This document shows, piece after piece, positions 28,547 through 37,248 of a stretch of 64,000 bases of DNA. Position numbers and translations under genes: made by a program. A model generated the notes under the pieces. It worked only from the letters and a program-made list of their open reading frames with translations, ran no database searches and was not told the DNA's origin. Source of the DNA: Phycisphaerales bacterium (GTDB lineage: Bacteria > Planctomycetota > Phycisphaerae > Phycisphaerales > UBA1924). Location: assembly GCA_020846975.1 (NCBI GenBank), contig JADLCX010000058.1, forward strand, positions 62,001 through 126,000. The letters are read 5' to 3'. Position 1 is the first letter of the stretch, and each line of letters starts with the position of its first letter.

Positions 28547-30274
28547 ATGGTATCGAACGACCTCATCGCGGTGGCGCGCGGCGACAGGACCGCCGATGTG
28601 GTGCTCACCAACGCCCGCATCGTCAACGTCATGAGCGGCGAGATCCTCGAAGGGTGCGTCGCGCTCGCGGGCGAGAGCATCGCCTGTGCCGGCGGCGATC
28701 ATGTGGTCGGGATGGAGACCATCGATCTGGAGGGCGCGTACCTGATGCCCGGCTTCATCGATGCCCACATGCACGTGGAATCGACGCTGCTCCCGCCGTC
28801 GGAGTTCGTCAGGCTGGCGACGCCGCACGGCACGACGGGCGTCGTGCTCGACCCGCACGAGATCGCCAACGTGCTCGGGATCGCGGGCATCCGCTTCGTG
28901 ATGGAGAACGCCCGCGGCCTGCCCATCAACGCGATGTTCGCGCTATCGAGCTGCGTGCCGGCCTCGCACCTGGAGACATCGGGGGCGAGGCTCGAAGCCG
29001 CCGACCTGGCGCCGCTGTTTGATGACGACCGCGTGGTCGCGCTGGCGGAGATGATGAACTTTCCGGGCATCGTCACCGGGCGGGCCGAACTGCTGGCCAA
29101 GGTGGAGCTCGGGCTTTCCCGCCGCGGCGTGGTGGATGGCCACGCTCCGGGCCTGCGCGGCCGGGCGTTGCAGGCCTATTGCGCGGCGGGGATTTCCTCC
29201 GACCACGAGTGCACCACCTCGGATGAGGCGATCGAGAAGGTGCGGGCGGGGATGACCGTCCACATCCGCGAGGGCAGCGCGGCGAGGAACCTCGAAGCGC
29301 TGTTGCCCGCGGTCAATCCGCACAACGCCCACCGCTTCTGCTTCTGCACCGATGATCGCCACCCGGCCGACCTGAGGGCCGAGGGCCATATCGACCACGT
29401 GGTACGACGGGCCATCGATCTTGGGCTCGACCCGATCACGGCCATCCGCATGGCGACGATCAACCCCGCGCGGCACTACCGGCGGCGAGATCTCGGCGCG
29501 ATCGCTCCCGGCTTCAAGGCCGACCTGGTGGTGTGCGATGATCTGAACGACCTTCAACCCACGCTCGTCATGCACCACGGCCGGGTTGTCGCGAGGGACG
29601 GCGCGTACGTGCATGAAGCGTGCTCGCCATCAGGCGGGAGCATCCCTCGATCACCGCTGCGGTTGCCCGAGCGTCTGTCGGTCGATTCGTTCAAGATCCT
29701 CACCCGCGGACCGGGTCAGGTCCGGGTCATCGGCATGGACCCGCACCAACTCACCACGGCCTCGCTCTCGGCCCACGCGAAGATCGAGGCCGGGTGTTGC
29801 GTGTCCGATCCCGCGCGCGACATCCTGAAACTCGCCGTTGTCGAGCGGCACAAGGGCACGGGCAACGTCGGCCTGGGCTTCGTGAAAGGGTTTGGTCTTG
29901 CCGCGGGAGCGATGGCATCGACCGTGGGCCACGACTCCCACAACCTCGCGATCGTCGGCACGAACGATGCCGACATGCTGGCCGCGGCACGCGCGCTCGA
30001 AGCGTGCGGCGGCGGCCAGTGCGCGGTGCGGGACGGCCGCGTGCTCGCGATCCTTCCGCTGCCCATCGCCGGGCTGATGTCCGACCAGTCCGCCGAGACG
30101 GTCATCGCCCAGCAGGCCGCGCTGCTCGAGGCGGCGAAGTCGATGGGCTGCCCGCACCACGACCCGTTCATGCCGCTCTCGTTCCTGCCCCTGCCGGTGA
30201 TCCCGCACCTGAAACTCACCGACCTGGGATTGGTCGATGTTGACAGGTTCGAGATCGTGCCGCTGTGGTTGTAG
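28547..30274 (+). CDS. ade: Adenine deaminase
   Basis: About 575 residues of an amidohydrolase that deaminates adenine to hypoxanthine, feeding xanthine dehydrogenase. Metal site DAHMHVEST near the start, HEC in SSDHECTTSDEA, and CFCTDDRHPADL in the middle agree with the two-metal Ade family; the C-terminal GFKADLVV and a beta-sandwich tail are typical. Two ATGs compete: 28529 (overlapping the preceding stop) and 28547, which has a better spaced GGAG; I use 28547. It ends the plus-strand purine operon. Confidence 0.93.
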   Translation: MVSNDLIAVARGDRTADVVLTNARIVNVMSGEILEGCVALAGESIACAGGDHVVGMETIDLEGAYLMPGFIDAHMHVESTLLPPSEFVRLATPHGTTGVVLDPHEIANVLGIAGIRFVMENARGLPINAMFALSSCVPASHLETSGARLEAADLAPLFDDDRVVALAEMMNFPGIVTGRAELLAKVELGLSRRGVVDGHAPGLRGRALQAYCAAGISSDHECTTSDEAIEKVRAGMTVHIREGSAARNLEALLPAVNPHNAHRFCFCTDDRHPADLRAEGHIDHVVRRAIDLGLDPITAIRMATINPARHYRRRDLGAIAPGFKADLVVCDDLNDLQPTLVMHHGRVVARDGAYVHEACSPSGGSIPRSPLRLPERLSVDSFKILTRGPGQVRVIGMDPHQLTTASLSAHAKIEAGCCVSDPARDILKLAVVERHKGTGNVGLGFVKGFGLAAGAMASTVGHDSHNLAIVGTNDADMLAAARALEACGGGQCAVRDGRVLAILPLPIAGLMSDQSAETVIAQQAALLEAAKSMGCPHHDPFMPLSFLPLPVIPHLKLTDLGLVDVDRFEIVPLWL

Positions 30275-30292
30275 TGGCCGTCACGACTTCAT

Positions 30293-30423
30293 CCCGGACA
30301 ACACGGAGATCGCGGAGCGGTCGCGGGGTTCGCGGCGGAAGACAGCGGCACAAGAGCAGCGTCAGCCCTGTTCCTGCTCCGAGATCTCCGCATCCTCTTT
30401 CCGACTTCTTCGCGTTGTCCGGG
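30293..30423. repeat. Degenerate long inverted repeat between convergent operons
   Basis: The ends are a perfect ten-base inverted pair, CCCGGACAAC at 30293-30302 and GTTGTCCGGG at 30414-30423. Inside each arm lies a related block reading CGGAGATC-CGGAG on the same sense, with extra bases in the right arm. It fills the gap between ade and the SDR stop. It could be a bidirectional terminator region or a decayed mobile repeat. No T-tract was seen, so I do not call it an intrinsic terminator. Confidence 0.5.
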
Positions 30424-30429
30424 CGCCGC

Positions 30430-31251
30430 TCACGGATACTCCTGCCTTACCGGGCGCACGAGCAGGTCCGAGACGTGCACGTGCGCCGGCTGCGAGACGA
30501 TGAAGCCGACCATCCGTGCAACGTCATCCGGGTCCAGCACCGGACCCATGCGGTCGAGCACGCCGCCGGGGCCGCGGAACCACGCGTCGGTGTAGCCGGC
30601 CACGCCCTGGAACTCGCTGACCACGAACGCGGGCTCGATCAGGCTCACGCGGATGCCCTTGGGTCCGAGCTCGCGTCGAACGCCCTCCGCCAGACCGTGC
30701 ACGGCGAACTTGGTCGAGCCGTACATGCTCGAGAAGGGCGAGACGTGGCGGCCGACGACCGAGCCGATGATCACGATGTCGCGGGGGTTGTCGCGCCAGG
30801 CCGGATCGAGCGGCGCCTTGGCCGGGTCGTCGGCCCCCAGCATCCGCTGCGCGGCCGTTCGGATCAGCCTCGCCGCGCCGAGCAGGTTCGTGCGGATCAT
30901 GTCTTCCCACTGCGCCGGGTCGCTGGTCACGACCGAACCCGCCAGCCCGCGCCCGGCGTTGGCGATCACCACGCTCGGCGCCCGGCCGAACTTCGCGGAG
31001 GCCTGCTCGAACATCGCGTCGATGACGGGTTGCTCGGCGCAATCGCCCGCGACGCCCGTGGCTCCGGGAAGTTGCGACACAACCTCGGCGAGCCGTTCCT
31101 TCCGGCGGCCGTTGACGATCACGCGGGCGCCGGCCCGGGCCAGGTGGCGTGCGATCGCCAGCCCGATTCCCGCCGTCGCGCCCGTGACGAGGGCGACACG
31201 CGACTGGCTCGTGCGGGGCTCGGGTGAGGCTGCTGATTGGGGGGTGCTCAT
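30430..31251 (-). CDS. Short-chain dehydrogenase/reductase
   Basis: A classical SDR of about 273 residues with TGATAGIGLA (cofactor loop), IANAGRGLAG, catalytic Ser in IIGSVVG and YGSTK (the YxxxK pair). An Arg in NGRRKERL after the second strand suggests preference for NADP(H). Its ATG overlaps the uricase stop by one base in TGATG, so it is translated from the uricase message. That coupling is unusual for uricase loci and suggests a role in purine breakdown, but the substrate cannot be named. Confidence 0.9.
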   Translation of the reverse strand: MSTPQSAASPEPRTSQSRVALVTGATAGIGLAIARHLARAGARVIVNGRRKERLAEVVSQLPGATGVAGDCAEQPVIDAMFEQASAKFGRAPSVVIANAGRGLAGSVVTSDPAQWEDMIRTNLLGAARLIRTAAQRMLGADDPAKAPLDPAWRDNPRDIVIIGSVVGRHVSPFSSMYGSTKFAVHGLAEGVRRELGPKGIRVSLIEPAFVVSEFQGVAGYTDAWFRGPGGVLDRMGPVLDPDDVARMVGFIVSQPAHVHVSDLLVRPVRQEYP

Positions 31252-32135
31252 CACCGAACGATAGTGGCCTCGATCAGCCCGTGCGGCTCATCGGTGGGCA
31301 CGAACACCTCGTTCGGATTGGTCATGCCGAAGGGCGAGAGGTCCACGAGCAGGCAGTGCTTGTTGGGCATCGAGATGTGGATGCTGTGGATCGCCTTGCA
31401 CGTTCGCAGCGCCGCCTCGCCCATGGCGTGGAGCGTGTGCTGCACCGATTCGCTCTTGTGATCCGCAAAGGTCTGGATCAGCGCGCCCCGGATCGCGCTG
31501 CGGCACGCGCCGAAGTCGATCCGGGCCGGGCGCTCCGGGTCGGAGAGGTAGTTCCACTCGGCGTTGAGGCTCGTGGCGAAGATCCGGTCACGCGTCGCCT
31601 TGAGCGTCGTGTACTGGTCGCGCATGAACCCCGAGAAGGCCGAGTCCGTGCTCTTGAGGATCGTGAGCGATTCGATCCCGCCGGAGATGTACGGACCTTC
31701 GTGCGCGTGCAGAACCCGGCACGTCTGTCTTTCCTCGCCGCCCCTGATGAAGCAGTGCGGGTGGGGCTTTCCGCGGGAGTTGAGCCGTTCCCACGCGGTC
31801 TCCTGGATGCTGACCCTCGCACGCTCGACGTGCCGGTTGCTCGAGTGGAAGTGCTCCGCCAGCCGCATCGCGAACGATTCGATGCTGGTGATGGGGTGCT
31901 TTTTGCCCAGCGCGTGCACGGTGTTCTTCATCGTGTCGGTGGGCAGGCACTTGCGGTTGTCGCCGCGCGTGTGGATGTCGTCGAAGTCGCCGGTCAGCGC
32001 GACATCGACCGTGAACTCCCGCACCGTGTGCACCCTGCCCTTGCGGGAGACCTTCACCATGCGGACGCGGGACTTGCCGTAGTTGTTGTGCAGGAGCAGC
32101 GTGCCGCCCGGAGCCTGCCTGATGCGCCTTGCCAA
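31251..32135 (-). CDS. Urate oxidase (uricase)
   Basis: A 294-residue cofactor-free oxidase that turns urate into 5-hydroxyisourate and peroxide. Catalytic residues are visible: Lys21 in NNYGKSRVR, the Thr-Asp pair in CLPTDTMKN (about 66-67), the conserved ARV and CFIRGGEERQT regions, and the C-terminal SMPNKHCLLVDLSPFG with Asn-His. I take the TTG at 32135, six bases after GAGGGAG; a TTG at 32141 is an alternative. It directly follows the HIU hydrolase gene and precedes the SDR, within one operon. Confidence 0.93.
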   Translation of the reverse strand: MARRIRQAPGGTLLLHNNYGKSRVRMVKVSRKGRVHTVREFTVDVALTGDFDDIHTRGDNRKCLPTDTMKNTVHALGKKHPITSIESFAMRLAEHFHSSNRHVERARVSIQETAWERLNSRGKPHPHCFIRGGEERQTCRVLHAHEGPYISGGIESLTILKSTDSAFSGFMRDQYTTLKATRDRIFATSLNAEWNYLSDPERPARIDFGACRSAIRGALIQTFADHKSESVQHTLHAMGEAALRTCKAIHSIHISMPNKHCLLVDLSPFGMTNPNEVFVPTDEPHGLIEATIVR

Positions 32136-32137
32136 TC

Positions 32138-32488
32138 TCAACTCCCTCGGTAGGTTGAATAGCCGAACGGGCTCAGCAGGAGTGGCACGTGGAAGTGCTG
32201 GCCCGCGGCCTTGATCTCGAACACGACATCCACGAACGGGAAGAACCCGCCGCCGGCGACGCCCCGGGCGGCGTGGTACGGACCGGTGTCGAATCGCAAC
32301 CGGTACGTGCCCGCCCGCAGCGTCTGGCCGGGCGACAGGAACTCGCGGATGCGCCCGTCGGTGTCCGTCGCCGCCTGCGCGAGGCCGATCCATGCATCGT
32401 TCGACCCCATCATGGCGAGCGACACGCTCACGCCCGCGGCCGGCTTGCCCAGCGCGGTATCAAGTATGTGCGTGGTCACGGCGCTCAT
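32138..32488 (-). CDS. 5-hydroxyisourate hydrolase
   Basis: A 116-residue transthyretin-like enzyme that hydrolyses 5-hydroxyisourate to OHCU. It has the N-terminal TTHILDTALGKPAAG with the catalytic His, DGRIREFL in the middle and the C-terminal signature FHVPLLLSPFGYSTYRGS. The length is normal. It has no signal peptide, so it acts in the cytoplasm, in step with uricase, whose gene begins two bases later. Confidence 0.95.
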   Translation of the reverse strand: MSAVTTHILDTALGKPAAGVSVSLAMMGSNDAWIGLAQAATDTDGRIREFLSPGQTLRAGTYRLRFDTGPYHAARGVAGGGFFPFVDVVFEIKAAGQHFHVPLLLSPFGYSTYRGS

Positions 32489-33036
32489 GAGGCGAGCATC
32501 CTTTCCAGCCGGATGCGGGTGATCCGGGACTGTTCCTGCGCGGCGGTGTGCAGTTCGGTGTGCGCCTCGTTGACAAGCCGACTGCGGAGTTGATCGAGCA
32601 TGAACGCCGCGGACTTGCCGGTGGCGCAGATCAGGAACACATGCCCGAATCGCTTCGCGTAGCGGGCGTTGAGGTCCTCGAACTCGTGCCGCTGATCGTC
32701 GGTCGCCGCGTCCATGCCCGACTGCTCGCGAGCCGATTGTGCGGCGGTGGCCGCGAACCTCGCCGAATCGAGTTTCCGCTCGCCGATCCGAGGATGGTGG
32801 GCGAACGCCTCGAGCCACTCGCCCTCGGGCAGCAGAAACCACGTGTCCTGCGCCGCACGGAAAAAGTCTTCGACGGTCGCGTACGGACGCCCGTCGGCGA
32901 CGGCCGCGGCCCAGACTTCCGAGCCGCAGCAGGCGTGCAGGGCCTTCACGGCCTCCCGATGGTCCCGCTCGTTGAACCGCGCGAGCCCGTCGCTGAGCGG
33001 TTGATCTGCGGGCGGAGTGGGCGGCGATCGGCTCAT
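32485..33036 (-). CDS. OHCU decarboxylase
   Basis: A 183-residue enzyme for 2-oxo-4-hydroxy-4-carboxy-5-ureidoimidazoline, which it decarboxylates to S-allantoin. The conserved HPRIGE lies at residues 81-86, and a later EFEDLNARYAKRFGHVFLI with ATGKSA completes the family pattern. Its stop overlaps the HIU hydrolase start in ATGA. The enzyme completes the urate-to-allantoin route with the two genes downstream. Confidence 0.94.
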   Translation of the reverse strand: MSRSPPTPPADQPLSDGLARFNERDHREAVKALHACCGSEVWAAAVADGRPYATVEDFFRAAQDTWFLLPEGEWLEAFAHHPRIGERKLDSARFAATAAQSAREQSGMDAATDDQRHEFEDLNARYAKRFGHVFLICATGKSAAFMLDQLRSRLVNEAHTELHTAAQEQSRITRIRLERMLAS

Positions 33037-33047
33037 GTCGCCACAGT

Positions 33048-34118
33048 CTATCGTGCCGGTCGGCCGAGCATCCGCAATCGACTGACGCCGCCATCCGGGA
33101 AGATGCTCAGCCTTGCGTGCGTCACCGGCTGCCCGGCCACGCCCGAGGCGAACCCGCCCGTGAAGCGGTGCTCGCGATCGCCCTCCAAGCGTGTCCGGGG
33201 AAGCAGTTCCCGCCACGGCGCGTTCGCAAGATCGGCCTGCTGGTCGGGCTTGGCGGGCGCATCGCATACCTCTATCCGGCAACTGTGGGGGAAGTTGCCC
33301 TTGAAGTGGTTGGTGTCCACCACGACCTCGTCGATCGTGCCCCGGCTGCCAAACCGCACGATGCACCAGTCGTGCTCCTTCGGGCCGTCGGCGCCCCAGG
33401 TCAACCCGCGCTTGCGGCGGGTCTCCCAGCCATCGCCCATGTCCTCTGCGCGACCCGGCATGATCAGGTTGTGCCGCGAGCCGAAGTGCATGTCGTTGGC
33501 CGCGACGACCAGCCCGCCGTTCACGGCCGCGGCGAGGTCGATCGGACCGGTCGCACGCGACATGGTTTCCCAGTCCGGCCGCACGTGCCCGAACACGCGA
33601 AACCGCGCCACGCCCCCATCGGGGAAGATGTTCAGCCGGATGTGCGTGAACCTCGAATGCACCGCGTGGCCGAGCGCGGCGATGAAGTGTTCACGGTTCG
33701 GGCCGAGCGGGGTCCGTGACACGATCTCCCGCCACGAAACGCGGCCGGCGCCTCGCGAGAGTTCGTCGTCGGTGACACCCGGCGCACACTCGGCGCCCTC
33801 GATCGTGCAGGATTCCGGCTGGTTCCCGTTGAAGTGGCTTGTGTCCACGTTCACGCCCGCGATCGAGCCCGCCACGCCCAGCGCGACGATGCACCAGTCG
33901 TGCCCGGGCTCCCGCTTCCGCCGCGACTCCCATCCATCCATCCACTTGCCGCGCTCGGTGAACTTGCCGGGAATGAACACCGCCCGCTCGGGCCTGAGCA
34001 GGTTCTCCTTCTCGGCGAAGAAGTCGTCGCTCGCCGCCATCGCGCGGCCGCCGATGCGCGAGCCGGCGAGGTCGATCAACTCGGCATATCCCGGCGTGTC
34101 CGTGCTCGCTTGATCCAC
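33048..34118 (-). CDS. Allantoicase
   Basis: A 356-residue protein that hydrolyses allantoate to ureidoglycolate and urea. It is a clear two-repeat protein: the blocks VAGSIAGVNVDTSHFNGNQP and SRGTIDEVVVDTNHFKGNFP are duplicated jelly-roll halves, each followed by a SIFPDGGV/NIFPDGGV strand. The start at 34118 gives the LIDLAGSRIGGRAMAASDDF expected at the N-terminus. It overlaps the end of the allantoinase gene by 43 bases. No ureidoglycolate lyase gene is in the window. Confidence 0.95.
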   Translation of the reverse strand: MDQASTDTPGYAELIDLAGSRIGGRAMAASDDFFAEKENLLRPERAVFIPGKFTERGKWMDGWESRRKREPGHDWCIVALGVAGSIAGVNVDTSHFNGNQPESCTIEGAECAPGVTDDELSRGAGRVSWREIVSRTPLGPNREHFIAALGHAVHSRFTHIRLNIFPDGGVARFRVFGHVRPDWETMSRATGPIDLAAAVNGGLVVAANDMHFGSRHNLIMPGRAEDMGDGWETRRKRGLTWGADGPKEHDWCIVRFGSRGTIDEVVVDTNHFKGNFPHSCRIEVCDAPAKPDQQADLANAPWRELLPRTRLEGDREHRFTGGFASGVAGQPVTHARLSIFPDGGVSRLRMLGRPAR

Positions 34119-35518
34119 TGACCCTTCGCCTCCGTTGCCAGACCGTCAACACCGCGGCCGGCTTCGCCCGGCAGGTGTGGTGCCCAACTCGGGTCCGTGA
34201 ACACCGGGCGGCCCCGCGAAAGCGTCGCCATGACCCGGCCTTCCACGGTCATTCCATCATACGGCGTCAACTTGTGCCGATGGTGCAGTTGTTCAGCCTC
34301 AACCTTCCACTTCTGTCCGGGATCGAACACCACCAGATCGGCGTCGTAGCCCGGGGCGATCCGTCCCTTGAACGCATCAATTCCCGCCAGGCGCGCCGGA
34401 GCCACGGTCAGGAGATCGGCGAGTGTTGGAAGGTCAATCCCCCGCGTGCTCGCGGCCTGCCACAGCGCCGGGAGCGTGAGTTGCAGCGATGAGATACCGC
34501 CCCATGCGCTCGAGAAGTCTCCTCGCTCGGCGTGCTTCATGAGCGGCGGGCAGGGTGAGTGATCGGAGCCGATCAGGTCCAGCGTGCCATGGAGCAGTCC
34601 CTTCCAGAGCGAAGCCAGATTGTTCCTGCCGCGGATCGGCGGGGCGCACTTGAACTGCGTGGCCCCATCGGCGATGTCTTCCGCGGCAAAGAGAAGGTAA
34701 TGCGGGCATGTCTCGGCGGTGATGGCGGTTCCCTCACGCCTGGCCGCCGCGATGATGGCGAGCGACTCCGCGGCCGAGATGTGCACGATGTGAAGCCTCG
34801 GATGCGCTCTCGCGTGGCGTCGGGCAACCCGCAGCAGGGTATCGATCGCCCGCGTCTCGGCTTCCGGCGGTCGCGAACGCAGGTACGCCGCGTAGTTCCG
34901 CGGGTGGCGGTCCAATCCCGCGGTCATCCTCGCGGCATCGATCGTCGCCGGGTCTTCCGCGTGCGCGAGCAGCACCGCGCCCAACCCCGTCAGCACCGGC
35001 ATCGCCTCTTCCAAGTCCCGCTCGGTCACGTTCGGAAACTCGTCTATCCCCGAGTGCACCATGAAGCACTTGAACCCGAGCGCCCCCGCTTCCCACAGCG
35101 CCCGCAGGTTCCCCGCGTTGCCCGGCACCAGCCCGCCCCAGAGCCCGTAATCCACCAGGCATTTTCCCCCCGCGGCCTGCGCTTCAAGCCCCAACGCCTC
35201 CGCGCTCGTCACCACCGGGTCGCAGTTCAGGGGCATGGCGACCATCGTGGTTACACCGCCCGCGGCCGCGGCCCGACCAGCGGTATGGAAGCCCTCCCAG
35301 TCGGTCCGCCCCGGCTCGTTCACGTGCACGTGCGCATCCACGATGCCCGGCATCAGCACCAGGTCGCCGAGTTGAAGATCCGCGTGAGGCAGATCCTCGC
35401 GTGCGAATCGCTGCACGGAGGCGATGCGCTCGCCCCGAACCACGACCCTCCCCGTTCCCTCCTCGCCATCGGCGACAAGCCGGTTGCTGCTGATCGAGAA
35501 CTCGCCGGGCTGAGTCAT
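34076..35518 (-). CDS. allB: Allantoinase
   Basis: A 480-residue amidohydrolase that opens the hydantoin ring of allantoin to give allantoate. The metal-ligand motif DAHVHVNEPGRTDWEG begins at Asp61, the bridging Lys is Lys150 in GALGFKCFMVH, and further His and Asp lie in VHISAAES and IGSDHSPCP. It is the first gene of the minus-strand purine operon, which then reads allantoicase, OHCU decarboxylase, HIU hydrolase, uricase and SDR. Confidence 0.94.
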   Translation of the reverse strand: MTQPGEFSISSNRLVADGEEGTGRVVVRGERIASVQRFAREDLPHADLQLGDLVLMPGIVDAHVHVNEPGRTDWEGFHTAGRAAAAGGVTTMVAMPLNCDPVVTSAEALGLEAQAAGGKCLVDYGLWGGLVPGNAGNLRALWEAGALGFKCFMVHSGIDEFPNVTERDLEEAMPVLTGLGAVLLAHAEDPATIDAARMTAGLDRHPRNYAAYLRSRPPEAETRAIDTLLRVARRHARAHPRLHIVHISAAESLAIIAAARREGTAITAETCPHYLLFAAEDIADGATQFKCAPPIRGRNNLASLWKGLLHGTLDLIGSDHSPCPPLMKHAERGDFSSAWGGISSLQLTLPALWQAASTRGIDLPTLADLLTVAPARLAGIDAFKGRIAPGYDADLVVFDPGQKWKVEAEQLHHRHKLTPYDGMTVEGRVMATLSRGRPVFTDPSWAPHLPGEAGRGVDGLATEAKGQWIKRARTRRDMPS

Positions 35519-35547
35519 CCGATCAGCATACCCACCCCGAAACGCAA

Positions 35548-35575
35548 GCGACCCCCCGCACGCGCGAGGGGTCGC
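35548..35575 (-). terminator. Hairpin between the coiled-coil gene and allantoinase
   Basis: An eight-base stem, GCGACCCC at 35548-35555 with GGGGTCGC at 35568-35575, lies 55 bases beyond the stop of the minus-strand gene at 35630. On the minus strand it is followed by a TTGCGTTTC stretch, a weak U-rich tail. It would separate that gene from the allantoinase operon that begins at 35518. Confidence 0.45.
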
Positions 35576-35629
35576 CTTCTTGTGGCACGGGCGTCCCCGC
35601 CCGCGCGTCTTTCACCTCGTGTTCGCCTC

Positions 35630-36613
35630 TCAGCGGTTCACGGCCATCGGCCCTTCCGTCTTGGGCGCGGTGGTTGCAGGCAACTTGTCCGGGTTGATCT
35701 CGATCACCGTCGGCTCAACCTTGCTCCGCCCGTGCGGGCCCCGCGCGCTCCTGGCCGCCTCGCTCGCCGACTCGCGGTCGAGCTGGCTCTTGGCGACATC
35801 CTCGTAGCCGAAGTGCGAGGCCGACTGGGCGAGCGAATCCAGCGTGGCCTCCTGCCGCGCCCGGATGTCCGCGAGCTTGCTCGTGATCTGGTCGAGGCTC
35901 GCCGCGCGGTAGCGAGACTGCTCTTCCAGGCCGTCCTGCCGGTCCTTGATGATGTCGATCATGCGGTCGTTCCGCGCGATCGCGTCGATCTGCCGGTCGA
36001 GGTCGAACATCTGGGTCTGGAAGCCGGTCTGCTCGGTCTCGAGTTTCTTCAAGAGGCCCGAGAGCTGGCGTTCCTGCTGGCCCAGGTAGCCCAGGTCGCG
36101 GGTGATGTCGGCGATCCGCGAGGCGTAGGCGTTGCGGGTCGCGCTGATCTGGTTGGTCTTCACCTGAGCGGCGGGCACATCGATCCGCTCACCCTTGAAC
36201 AGGATCAGCACCTGTGAGGGCGACTCGGAGCCGTCGAAGCTCGCATTCTGGATGCTCGCCGAGCCGGCGTGGTCGATCGCCGCCGCCAGCTTGTCGAGGT
36301 CCGTATCTGCGAGGTCGATCACGCGGTTCGAGACCGCCTGGTCGCGCTTGAGCTGAGCCACCTGCTCGCGAAGCTGGGCCAGGTCGCCCCGAACCTCGGC
36401 GATCCGCTTGGGGTACTGCGCCTGCAGGCTCTTGAGCTGGGCCCGCAGCGCGACCGGATCGGTGATGTTCTTGTCGATCTGGTCGTTGATGTTCGAGCGA
36501 GCCTGCGTGAACAAGCTCCCGATCCGGTCCGGCCCGGCGATCACCGCCACCGCGCCCAGGCCGAGCGCGCCGATGACGGCCCCACGAATCACGACTTTGC
36601 TGAATGGAATCAT
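35630..36613 (-). CDS. Membrane-anchored coiled-coil protein, unknown
   Basis: A 327-residue protein starting MIPFSKVVIRG after a strong AGGAGGA. A single hydrophobic segment (about residues 9-27, GAVIGALGLGAVAVIAG) anchors it, and most of the rest is helical with coiled-coil heptads (residues about 49-110 and 160-260, for example LGQQERQLSGLLKKLETEQ). No catalytic motif seen. It might be a structural or tethering protein. It stands between the purine operon and the AT-rich island. Confidence 0.75.
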   Translation of the reverse strand: MIPFSKVVIRGAVIGALGLGAVAVIAGPDRIGSLFTQARSNINDQIDKNITDPVALRAQLKSLQAQYPKRIAEVRGDLAQLREQVAQLKRDQAVSNRVIDLADTDLDKLAAAIDHAGSASIQNASFDGSESPSQVLILFKGERIDVPAAQVKTNQISATRNAYASRIADITRDLGYLGQQERQLSGLLKKLETEQTGFQTQMFDLDRQIDAIARNDRMIDIIKDRQDGLEEQSRYRAASLDQITSKLADIRARQEATLDSLAQSASHFGYEDVAKSQLDRESASEAARSARGPHGRSKVEPTVIEINPDKLPATTAPKTEGPMAVNR

Positions 36614-36823
36614 TGGCCGATTCCTCCTGAACTGGCCCGTGAGACTGGCCGCGGGCGAACCTGCTGGGCGGAACACCCCCCACCCCGCCCGCGTATCCGA
36701 GGGACGAGGCGGCGGAGGGCTCAGCGGTAGTGTGGTTGGGAGAATGCGCAGATGCGTTTCAGGTGTCCAGCGAACGATATGAGGCGTCGCCATCCTGATT
36801 TACAGCTTTTGTTTGGGCGAGCC

Positions 36824-36851
36824 TTGCAAGTGCTCCCCCTTCGGGTACATT
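36824..36851 (+). promoter_or_regulatory. Possible sigma-70 promoter for the cysteine-peptide island
   Basis: TTGCAA at 36824-36829 and TACATT at 36846-36851 are separated by 16 bases, close to the vegetative -35/-10 pattern. The same TACATT with the same spacing is used by the noncoding RNA promoter near 53.7 kb. The leader before the ATG at 36908 would be about 50 bases. Confidence 0.4.
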
Positions 36852-36907
36852 TGCATGTGGTAAACTGCCGCACTGCACGTACAGGGACGATTTTTGAAAG
36901 GATCTCA

Positions 36908-37192
36908 ATGCGGCCTTTCCGCAAGAGTGTCTTGTTCCCATCTATCACCGCGTTCGTCGTGGTCACATGTGTGGCCTACTCGGCCTACGCCACCGGCTCA
37001 GCGACCACTTTCTGCCCGACATCCGGCAGCTGTGTCGCCGGTCCGGGGTGTGCTACCCCCAACTTGGCGTGCTGCTGCAAAGCGGGCGCGGGGGGATTCG
37101 TCTGTCAGTGCATAAGCGCTGAATTGTGCCTGGATCCAAAAGGGGGGCCCGGAACGCCGTGGCCTGCCGGTGTGACAATAAAGTGCGAGTGA
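36908..37192 (+). CDS. Small exported cysteine-rich peptide
   Basis: A 94-residue protein with a signal peptide (basic MRPFRKS, hydrophobic core to VAYSAYA), giving a mature peptide of about 65 residues with ten Cys, including a CCC triplet, CQC, and further single Cys spread to the second-last residue. This spacing looks made for disulfide bonds or metal binding. It follows AAAGGATCTCA. It belongs to the AT-richer island with the next two genes. I do not recognise a family; a toxin, pheromone or redox-substrate role is possible but unproved. Confidence 0.75.
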   Translation: MRPFRKSVLFPSITAFVVVTCVAYSAYATGSATTFCPTSGSCVAGPGCATPNLACCCKAGAGGFVCQCISAELCLDPKGGPGTPWPAGVTIKCE

Positions 37193-37248
37193 TCGTGCCG
37201 AACAAGGCACTTGTCGCCAACAATCACAACAATTGATTGGAGGTCCAC

